Shown here: positions 58,517-64,000 of the stretch, piece by piece | Layout of the letters: every line of letters starts with the position of its first letter | Numbering within the stretch: position 1 is the stretch's first letter | The notes under the pieces: generated by a model | The model's input: the letters and a program-made list of their open reading frames with translations, nothing else | The model's database searches: none | What the model was told of the DNA's origin: nothing | Assembly: GCF_024213665.1 (NCBI RefSeq) | Contig: NZ_JANAVP010000014.1 | Location: forward strand, 1 to 64,000 | Reading direction: 5' to 3' | DNA length: 64,000 bases | Origin: Streptomyces sp. A3M-1-3 | GTDB taxonomy: Bacteria; Actinomycetota; Actinomycetes; Streptomycetales; Streptomycetaceae | Made by a program: the position numbers and the translations under genes

Positions 58517-59854
58517 GTGACCTACCGTGAAACGGTTGAGTTCCTGGAGGACTCGAACCCAGCCCTCATCGACCGTAACGCGGCGGAATTCAGGCGGCTT
58601 CACAACCTGATCGACTGCACCGACGACGCTTTTCGCAAGGCGGCCAAGGTCGAGTGGGAGAGCGAGGCCCGCGACCTGTACGTGAAGCGGCTGAGGGAGG
58701 GCAAGGACCTCGCCGATGCGCTTTCGGAAGCCTTCCGATTGGCGGGGACGGCCCTGGCCTTTTATGCCGACGCGGTTGCCACGGCCAAGAACCACTACGC
58801 CGGCGGGAAACGCACCGAGTCGAAGCTTGTCGAGGTCATGTCGCGTGAGGCCACCGCGATCACCCCGACCGCGCGGGCCGCGGAACCCCTGCGACAGTGG
58901 GAGGACCTGCGAGGGACGACAGGCGTTCTCGACTTCTTCGCTGAGGTGACTGTCGACCTGGACGACATCCGGGAAGAAGCCGAGGGCTACTACAACGAGA
59001 CCAAGGGCCACTACTCAGATGCCCTCCGCGTGGAGTCCGAGGCTCGCGAGAAGTGCGTCGCCGACCTCAAGACGGCGTACCGTTCCATCCCCGACTTCCG
59101 TGGCAGCGTCCCCGACCCGGACCAGTTCCTCAAGAACCTGGGACCCCTGCGCGCCGAGGCGCAGCAGGCACGCGACAATCCGTACGTCCAGCTGCCGGGC
59201 GCGGGGCCGAAGGTGGACTCGATTCCCGCCGTCGGCGACGACGTCCTGGTGTCCAGCGCCCTCTACCGGATTCAGACCCGGGTGGCCGGACTGCCGGAAG
59301 GCCAGGGGAACAACTACTGGCTGCCGTCGAGCTCGGACGAAGGGCGCCGCGACTACATATCCGGCAACAAGGAGCTCATAAAGGCCGCCGCGCGGGACTC
59401 AGGACTGCCGGCGGAGATGGTCGCAGGGATCGCCTGGCAGGAGGTCGAGGGTGATCCCGGTTGGCTGGACGACTTCGCCTACGGGGGGCGCAAGGTCATC
59501 CCCAGCACAGACGACCCGGACTTGACGTCCATGGGCCCTATGGCAATCCAGGTCCGTCGCGCTGCGGAAGTACTGGGATACGACCCGCACAACCTCACCG
59601 ACATGCAGCGCGGCGTCATTGTGGACGCGATCAAGGATCCTGCCCAGAACACGTTCATTGCTTCGGAATACCTGGCCCAGCTGAAGGCGGAGAGTGCTTT
59701 CGCCGACGTACCGCCGGACCAGATGACCCGCGCGCAGATGTGGGAACTCGCCGCCCGCTACAACGGTGGCCCCTACTACGAGAGCGACGCGGCCCAGGCG
59801 TACGGCCGGGGATTCGACAGCAAACTGGACAACGCGAAGGAGGCACTGCGGTGA
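58517..59854 (+). CDS. type VII-like substrate with C-terminal lysozyme/SLT-like domain
   Basis: 445 aa from the GTG at 58517. The N-terminal about 230 residues are helical with a W-x-x-x-A motif (VEWESEARDLYV, W47), similar to WXG-type secretion domains. The C-terminal third reads PAEMVAGIAWQEVEGDPGW ... SMGPMAIQVRRAAEVLGYDP ... RYNGGPYYES, the layout of transglycosylase/lysozyme-like folds with the catalytic Glu in WQEVE (about E308 or E310). No signal peptide. It probably hydrolyses peptidoglycan after export (inference). The GTGA overlap with the next gene couples translation. Confidence 0.65.
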   Translation: MTYRETVEFLEDSNPALIDRNAAEFRRLHNLIDCTDDAFRKAAKVEWESEARDLYVKRLREGKDLADALSEAFRLAGTALAFYADAVATAKNHYAGGKRTESKLVEVMSREATAITPTARAAEPLRQWEDLRGTTGVLDFFAEVTVDLDDIREEAEGYYNETKGHYSDALRVESEAREKCVADLKTAYRSIPDFRGSVPDPDQFLKNLGPLRAEAQQARDNPYVQLPGAGPKVDSIPAVGDDVLVSSALYRIQTRVAGLPEGQGNNYWLPSSSDEGRRDYISGNKELIKAAARDSGLPAEMVAGIAWQEVEGDPGWLDDFAYGGRKVIPSTDDPDLTSMGPMAIQVRRAAEVLGYDPHNLTDMQRGVIVDAIKDPAQNTFIASEYLAQLKAESAFADVPPDQMTRAQMWELAARYNGGPYYESDAAQAYGRGFDSKLDNAKEALR

Positions 59855-60201
59855 CCAGCGCTGCTCGCCCACCGACCAGGGACTCTGCCGGGCGGGGTCC
59901 GGGTGCCCCCAGGCTCTTCGGCACAGTAGTGTGCGCAGCCCTCCTCACCCTGGGACACGTGTGGACGACTTACGTCACCTTCGTCGCCTACATGGCTGAG
60001 CCCGTCGGCCCCTGGGACAGCGAGACCGTCGCCCACTCCGGCTTCGCCGCCGGTCTTGCGCTGGCCAGCTCCCTCGTGACAGCACTCCTGACGCTTGTGT
60101 TCGTGAAGGCCGAGTGGCTGCGGAGGTGGTGGTACGCGCCGCCGGCCCTGCTGGCCATCGCCGCGCTGCTGCGGCTCACGGTCCTCGCCCCCGAGCTCTG
60201 A
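59851..60201 (+). CDS. small membrane protein, possible immunity partner
   Basis: 116 aa from the GTG at 59851, overlapping the previous gene by 4 nt. Three hydrophobic segments (LFGTVVCAALLTLGHVW, about residues 45-75, and LLAIAALLRLTVLAPEL) make it a membrane protein. Its position right after a peptidoglycan hydrolase candidate fits an immunity or export-linked role, but I do not recognise the family. Confidence 0.6.
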   Translation: MTSAARPPTRDSAGRGPGAPRLFGTVVCAALLTLGHVWTTYVTFVAYMAEPVGPWDSETVAHSGFAAGLALASSLVTALLTLVFVKAEWLRRWWYAPPALLAIAALLRLTVLAPEL

Positions 60202-60295
60202 CCGGCAGCCGCAGAGCCCGATTTCGGCCCAGAACGCTCTTGCAAGGCGGCGGGCCCGGTGGGAACATGCGCTCGACATGCCGGTCGATGGGCGC

Positions 60296-60703
60296 TCAGG
60301 GAAGCAGCGTGAGCGCGTCTACGTGTCGCGGGCGCACGACGCGGAAGTGCCGAAGGTCGATGGTCGCGACATCGGCGACTCCCAGGCGCTCGGCGATCGC
60401 GAACACGGACGCGTCGGCAGCTCCGAGCGGGAGATCGGCGTACTGCTCGACCAGGTCGGCCATACGTGAGAGGTCTCCACTCAGGAGCGGGACGAGGCGC
60501 AGCTCCTCGGACTCCAGCGTCCGCAGAAACATCGCTTCCGCACGCGGGCCGCTGCGTGTCGCCAGGAGATAACAGACCTCAGTGAGGATTGGCCCTGGGA
60601 CCAGCAGCGGGCCGGGATGCGTTTCCAGGACCTCCAGGCACTCGGCGTGCCGGGCGTCCTTGGAGTTGAACGCGGCGATCGGTCCGGTGTCGTGGATGAT
60701 CAC
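60296..60703 (-). CDS. PIN-domain toxin (VapC-like)
   Basis: 135 aa. PIN acidic residues: D5 in IIHDTGPI, E in LTEVCYLL, D in GAADASVFAIAERL, and D in VATIDLRHF. Such proteins are RNases that cut tRNA or rRNA. The gene overlaps its upstream antitoxin by ATGA, the usual toxin-antitoxin arrangement. Confidence 0.9.
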   Translation of the reverse strand: MIIHDTGPIAAFNSKDARHAECLEVLETHPGPLLVPGPILTEVCYLLATRSGPRAEAMFLRTLESEELRLVPLLSGDLSRMADLVEQYADLPLGAADASVFAIAERLGVADVATIDLRHFRVVRPRHVDALTLLP

Positions 60704-60954
60704 TGGCCGGTGTCACCCAGTTCCTTGCGGAGGATGTCGGACGAGCGCGTAGCCAGGTCCGGTTCGGCTTCGATGGGTCCGCCGAAGGGGAGCCGTCGGC
60801 GCCTTTGCTGTTCGGCGGGCGCGGCGGCTTCGTCGGCAGGCGTGTTGTCGACGACGAGTTGCAGCACCACGGACGGCACCGCCTCGGCCTGCTCTGGTCG
60901 CAGCCTGTCGATCAGGCGGTGCAGTTCCGGGTGGTGGTCAGGGGCCACGCTCAT
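60700..60954 (-). CDS. antitoxin partner of the PIN toxin
   Basis: 84 aa. Short helical protein with a C-terminal toxin-binding stretch (LPFGGPIEAEPDLATRSSDILR). No strong DNA-binding motif is visible. It overlaps both neighbours by 4 nt (ATP-binding protein and toxin), so the three form one transcript. Confidence 0.78.
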   Translation of the reverse strand: MSVAPDHHPELHRLIDRLRPEQAEAVPSVVLQLVVDNTPADEAAAPAEQQRRRRLPFGGPIEAEPDLATRSSDILRKELGDTGQ

Positions 60955-61397
60955 ACGCTGAGGCTAGCTTTCCCGACCCCGCGCTGTACGAAGGTGAGCT
61001 CGGCCCACACCGTCTTGCAGGGCGCCGGGCCCGAGATGACGCCCCAGTGGTCGGCCAGTGCGTCGACCAGCAGCAGCCCGCGCCCGGACTCGCCGTCCCC
61101 CGGCTCCTGCGCGGCGGGGAGCCGGTCGCCGCGCGCGTCGGTCACCTCGATACGGAGGGTGTCCGCGGCCGTGACGGCGAGCGTGAGACGGAAGTCCCGC
61201 CCCGGTACGAGGCCGTGCGTCGTGGCGTTCGCCGCCAGCTCGGCCACGATGTGGGCGGCGTCCTCCAACGGCAGACCCCACGAGCGGAGTTGCTCGGTCG
61301 CCAGCAGCCGGGCCAGCCGGGCGCCCCGGCGGGTGGCGGAGAGCTGGACGGAGAACTGCCGGACGTCGGCCCTGGGCTGGGTGATTTCTCGATTCAC
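60951..61397 (-). CDS. anti-sigma-type ATP-binding protein (HATPase_c_2)
   Basis: 148 aa. RsbW/SpoIIAB-like ATPase fold: N-box ELAANATTHGLV, G1 VTDARGDRLP and G2 GESGRGLLLVDALADHWG. These serine kinases bind a sigma factor or anti-anti-sigma protein. In Streptomyces many pair with XRE-DUF5753 and DUF397 genes; here those lie divergently 118 bp away. It is in an operon with a PIN toxin pair, which is unusual. Confidence 0.88.
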   Translation of the reverse strand: MNREITQPRADVRQFSVQLSATRRGARLARLLATEQLRSWGLPLEDAAHIVAELAANATTHGLVPGRDFRLTLAVTAADTLRIEVTDARGDRLPAAQEPGDGESGRGLLLVDALADHWGVISGPAPCKTVWAELTFVQRGVGKASLSV

Positions 61398-61448
61398 ATC
61401 ACTCAGCGTGGCCGGGTGCGCCTACGCTGGACAGCGACGAATCGGGTA

Positions 61449-61465
61449 CGGACAGTGACTGTCCG
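61449..61465. promoter_or_regulatory. inverted repeat in the divergent ATPase/XRE promoter
   Basis: CGGACAGT-G-ACTGTCCG, an 8-bp perfect inverted repeat with a 1-nt centre. It is placed as an operator for the XRE regulator (inference). Confidence 0.6.
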
Positions 61466-61515
61466 GCGGCGGTCCGGGCCTGTCCGGGCCAGTACGGGGT
61501 GAAGGCGGGTGTCGT

Positions 61516-62364
61516 ATGGACAGCGACGGTACGGAAGGGGCGGGCGCCCCCGGCCTGGACGATGACGACAGCGGGGCCGTGATCAAAACGGTCGGGCGGC
61601 AGCTCAAGCTGTGGCGCGAGGCGGCCGGCCTGCGGCAGGGGGAGTTCGGCGCGGCGATCGGGTACGGCGAGGAGATGGTCTCGGCGGTCGAGCGCGGCCG
61701 CCGTATCCCGAAGCCGGAGTATCTGGAGCAGGCGGACCGGGTGCTGTCGGCCGGCGGCCGGATCGAGGCGATGAAGAAGGACGTGGAGGAGGCCAGGTAC
61801 CCGAAGAAAGTGCGGGATCTGGCGAAGCTGGAAGCCGAGGCCGTCGAGCTGGGCGCGTACGGCAACCACAACATCCATGGTCTGTTGCAGACCGAGGAGT
61901 ACGCGCGGGCACTGTTCGACATGCGGCGACCCGCGTACTCCAGGGACGAGGTGGACCGGCAGGTGGAGGCTCGCATGGCCAGGCGTGCGATCTTCGATCG
62001 GTCGCCTGCGCCGGCCCTCACTTTCGTGCAGGAGGAAGTGACGCTGCGGCGCCCCGTCGGAGGCAGAATCGTCCTACGCCGACAGATCGAACGCCTGCTG
62101 GAGGTTGCCCAGTTCAGGAACGTTGAGATGCAGGTGATGCCAACGGACCGCGACGACCATGCAGGAATGGGCGGTCAGCTTCAGGTGCTGAAGTTCGGAG
62201 ACGGTTCAGCGGTGGGCTACTCCGAGGCCCAGCTCATGAGCCGCCTGGTCCCCGATCCGAAACTGATCCAGGTCCTAGAGCTGCGGTATGGGATCATCCG
62301 GGCCCAGGCTCTCAGCCCACGGGAGTCTCTGGCCTTCATCGAGAAAGTGCTGGGGGAGACATGA
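61516..62364 (+). CDS. XRE-family regulator with DUF5753 domain
   Basis: 282 aa. N-terminal helix-turn-helix: LKLWREAAGLRQGEFGAAIGYGEEMVSAVERGRRIP. The DUF5753 domain follows (VELGAYGNHNIHGLLQTEEYARAL ... FIEKVLGET). This is the streptomycete regulator type paired with DUF397 and an RsbW-like ATPase. It ends in a 4-nt overlap with DUF397. Confidence 0.93.
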   Translation: MDSDGTEGAGAPGLDDDDSGAVIKTVGRQLKLWREAAGLRQGEFGAAIGYGEEMVSAVERGRRIPKPEYLEQADRVLSAGGRIEAMKKDVEEARYPKKVRDLAKLEAEAVELGAYGNHNIHGLLQTEEYARALFDMRRPAYSRDEVDRQVEARMARRAIFDRSPAPALTFVQEEVTLRRPVGGRIVLRRQIERLLEVAQFRNVEMQVMPTDRDDHAGMGGQLQVLKFGDGSAVGYSEAQLMSRLVPDPKLIQVLELRYGIIRAQALSPRESLAFIEKVLGET

Positions 62365-62546
62365 ACACTTCCGAGCTGGAGTGGACCAAGAGCAGCTACA
62401 GCGCCAGTGACAGCAACGACTGCGTTGAGGTTGCCGCCGCCCCCGGTACGGTCCTCGTCCGCGACTCCAAGAACACCCAGGGCCCGCAGCTCGCCGTCAC
62501 ACCGGCCGCGTGGACTGACTTCGTGGCGTACGCGGCAGGCCGCTGA
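62361..62546 (+). CDS. DUF397 protein
   Basis: 61 aa. WTKSSYSASDSNDCVEVA and VLVRDSKNTQGPQLAV are the full DUF397 signature. Partner of the upstream XRE regulator; in similar systems the pair behaves like a regulator and its small cognate factor affecting development. ATGA overlap with the XRE gene. Confidence 0.95.
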   Translation: MNTSELEWTKSSYSASDSNDCVEVAAAPGTVLVRDSKNTQGPQLAVTPAAWTDFVAYAAGR

Positions 62547-62550
62547 CCGC

Positions 62551-62967
62551 TCAGTCCGCGGTGCCCGGCTCGGCGACCCAGCGGGTCCACTGGCCTGTGA
62601 TCTCGGCGATCATGTCGAAGTCGCCGTCGTAGTGAAGGATCGTCAGGCCCTCGTGCTCGGCGACGGCCGCGATGAGGAGGTCCGTGAAGGACAGGGCGCG
62701 GTGGAAGCCGCGGGTCAGTGCCTCGTTCTGGATGGCCAGGGCGCGCTCGTGCTGCTCTTCATTGCAGAAGGCGTAGTCGAAGCCGCGTAGCCAGCTGCGG
62801 AGGCGGGTGGCCTCCTCCTTGTTGCGCGCGCTGTAGACCATCTCGTACTCGATGGGTGCGCAAATGGCGAGGAGGCCGCGCTCCTCGAGATCGTCCAGGA
62901 GCTCGGCCGCCACGTCGTTGCCCCAGCGGTACAAGGCGGACTTGTCGACGAGGAAGGCCGCCCTCAC
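62551..62967 (-). CDS. PIN-domain toxin (second pair)
   Basis: 138 aa from the GTG at 62967. PIN residues: D in AAFLVDKSALY, E in IEYEMVYS, D in FTDLLIAAVAEHEG, and D in HYDGDFDMI. VapC-type RNase. It overlaps its antitoxin by GTGA and converges with the DUF397 gene 4 nt away. Confidence 0.9.
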   Translation of the reverse strand: MRAAFLVDKSALYRWGNDVAAELLDDLEERGLLAICAPIEYEMVYSARNKEEATRLRSWLRGFDYAFCNEEQHERALAIQNEALTRGFHRALSFTDLLIAAVAEHEGLTILHYDGDFDMIAEITGQWTRWVAEPGTAD

Positions 62968-63221
62968 GCGGCCTTCTTGGCGGACGCGGCGGGCGTCTTG
63001 CGCTTCAGGGTGCCGTCGCGGTTCTTGGGGCCGGTGGACTCCACGATCTCGGTGGTGTCGATCTCGCCGCTGCGGATCGCGTCCCGGAATTCCCGGCGCA
63101 GCCGGCGCTTCACGGCGTCCTCCATGGCGGCGCGTACAGCCGCGGCCTTGGTGGTGACGCCGTAGAGGCGCATGGCTTCCTCGACGACTTTGTCGTCGAG
63201 ATCGATGACGGTACGGGTCAT
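62964..63221 (-). CDS. ribbon-helix-helix antitoxin (second pair)
   Basis: 85 aa from the ATG at 63221 with GGAGAGGAG upstream. MTRTVIDLDDKVVEEAMRLYG is a typical VapB/DUF2191-like RHH start that binds DNA as a dimer. The C-terminal Lys/Ala tail (KRKTPAASAKKAA) would wrap the toxin. Confidence 0.88.
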   Translation of the reverse strand: MTRTVIDLDDKVVEEAMRLYGVTTKAAAVRAAMEDAVKRRLRREFRDAIRSGEIDTTEIVESTGPKNRDGTLKRKTPAASAKKAA

Positions 63222-63766
63222 GTTCACTCCTCTCCGTGATGTTGATATCGGCAGAGTCGTAAACGATGATATCGCGGCCGTGGGTACGGCAGCAGAGAGA
63301 AAATCGGATGAGCATCGGCGTGCGCCCGTCCGGAGGTTTCCGGGCCTGCGCCGCTTGACACGCAACCCCCGCGGGGTAATCTCTCCGGCCGCGATTGGCG
63401 TGCTGCGTGCCCCATATGGCACACTGACCAGGTTGCTCGGTTGAGTGCCGATGCTGCGCGCCTCCCGCCGGGAGGGCCGGAAGCGAGTCCCACAGTACTC
63501 GTCGCCTTATCTGCCTCCTGGGCAGCGCTGGGGCGGACGTACGGGAATCTTCCGGGAAGTGTCAGCGGGGTACCAGCCAGGCACCCGGTGGGTGTTCGCC
63601 CCCGATGCGTGGTCTATGGCCCGCACCCCCTTGGCAGGGAATTTCCTCGGAAATTTCTTTGGAGGGAGTGCGACACGCCCGACCGCGTGGGTCGGAGGGG
63701 GAGCGGTGTGATCAGCACAGCGTGCCGGGTTCCAGAGCGTTTCGAGAGACAGGACTACTAGTAGCC
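63222..63766 (+). promoter_or_regulatory. S10 operon promoter and leader
   Basis: No gene in 545 nt. TTGACA (63355-63360), 16-bp spacer, TAATCT (63377-63382) is a strong vegetative promoter. The about 380-nt leader holds AATTTCC-TC-GGAAATT (63640-63655) and the shared motif at 63671-63695. Such leaders usually allow feedback by a ribosomal protein. Confidence 0.7.
63671..63695 (+). promoter_or_regulatory. leader motif shared with the str operon (copy 2)
   Basis: 24 of 25 bases match 49439-49463; it can form the same CCGACC-GCGTG-GGTCGG hairpin. It ends 71 nt before rpsJ. Confidence 0.8.
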
Positions 63767-64000
63767 ATGGCGGGACAGAAGATCCGCATCCGGCTCAAGG
63801 CCTACGACCACGAGGTCATCGACTCCTCGGCGAAGAAGATCGTCGAGACGGTGACGCGTACTGGTGCGTCGGTCGCGGGCCCGGTGCCGCTGCCCACTGA
63901 GAAGAACGTGTACTGCGTCATCAAGTCGCCGCACAAGTACAAGGACTCGCGCGAGCACTTCGAGATGCGCACGCACAAGCGCCTGATCGACATCCTCGAC
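63767..64000 (+). CDS. rpsJ: 30S ribosomal protein S10 (5' part)
   Basis: 78 codons seen; the gene runs off the right edge. GQKIRIRLKAYDHEVIDSS and HFEMRTHKRLIDILD are the S10 signatures. First gene of the S10 operon; S10 is also NusE, which works with NusG in antitermination. Confidence 0.97.
   Translation, partial: MAGQKIRIRLKAYDHEVIDSSAKKIVETVTRTGASVAGPVPLPTEKNVYCVIKSPHKYKDSREHFEMRTHKRLIDILD

Overview
The window is high-GC actinobacterial DNA, almost certainly from a Streptomyces (or close relative) chromosome core. Evidence: GC-rich third positions, many GTG/TTG starts, stop-start overlaps (GTGA, ATGA, TAATG), terminator hairpins that mostly lack a T-run, and a gene order I recognise as typical of Streptomyces: kor - response regulator - two sensor kinases - second (partial) nuo cluster - htpX, then further on rpmG - two MaoC dehydratases - murB - adenosine deaminase - aminotransferase - tRNA-Trp - secE-nusG-rplKA-rplJL-rpoBC-rpsLG-fusA-tuf, ending in rpsJ.

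Region 1 (1-15620): the 5' part of a 2-oxoacid:ferredoxin oxidoreductase alpha subunit, a LuxR-type response regulator with two paralogous sensor kinases, and an operon nuoA-B-C-H-I-J-K-L-M-N. The operon holds the membrane arm and part of the peripheral arm of complex I but no nuoD, E, F or G, so the NADH-oxidising module is missing. HtpX and a YccF-type membrane protein follow. Region 2 (15617-20625): a barstar-family gene cut by a roughly 379-bp element with IS200/IS605-like hairpin ends, an APC permease and a secreted subtilase with a long structured leader. Region 3 (20514-29500): a large LuxR-family ATPase regulator preceded by six 15-bp tandem repeats, YajQ, tRNA-Tyr, a small secreted Asp/His-rich protein, a beta-lactamase-like serine hydrolase, an NAD(P)-binding protein and an amidohydrolase that lacks expected catalytic residues.

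Region 4 (29742-41172): tRNA-Thr, tRNA-Met, rpmG, the hydratase pair, a wrecked MFS transporter, murB, an oxidoreductase remnant, adenosine deaminase, aspartate-type aminotransferase, tRNA-Trp, secE, nusG, rplK, rplA, a lipoprotein, and rplJ-rplL behind an L10-type leader with an attenuator. Region 5 (41173-53931): rpoB (TTG start), rpoC, rpsL, rpsG, fusA and tuf.

Region 6 (53932-63766) is accessory DNA wedged between the str operon (ending in tuf) and the S10 operon (starting with rpsJ), which are contiguous in many bacteria. It carries a PIG-L deacetylase lipoprotein, a Uma2 protein, a winged-helix-like protein, a three-gene cassette resembling type VII secretion substrates with a lysozyme-like domain, two PIN toxin-antitoxin pairs, and an ATPase / XRE / DUF397 regulatory set. 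The best candidates for something undescribed are the coding-free IS605-like element in the barstar gene, the type VII-like lysozyme cassette, and the NADH-module-less complex I beside a ferredoxin-reducing enzyme.
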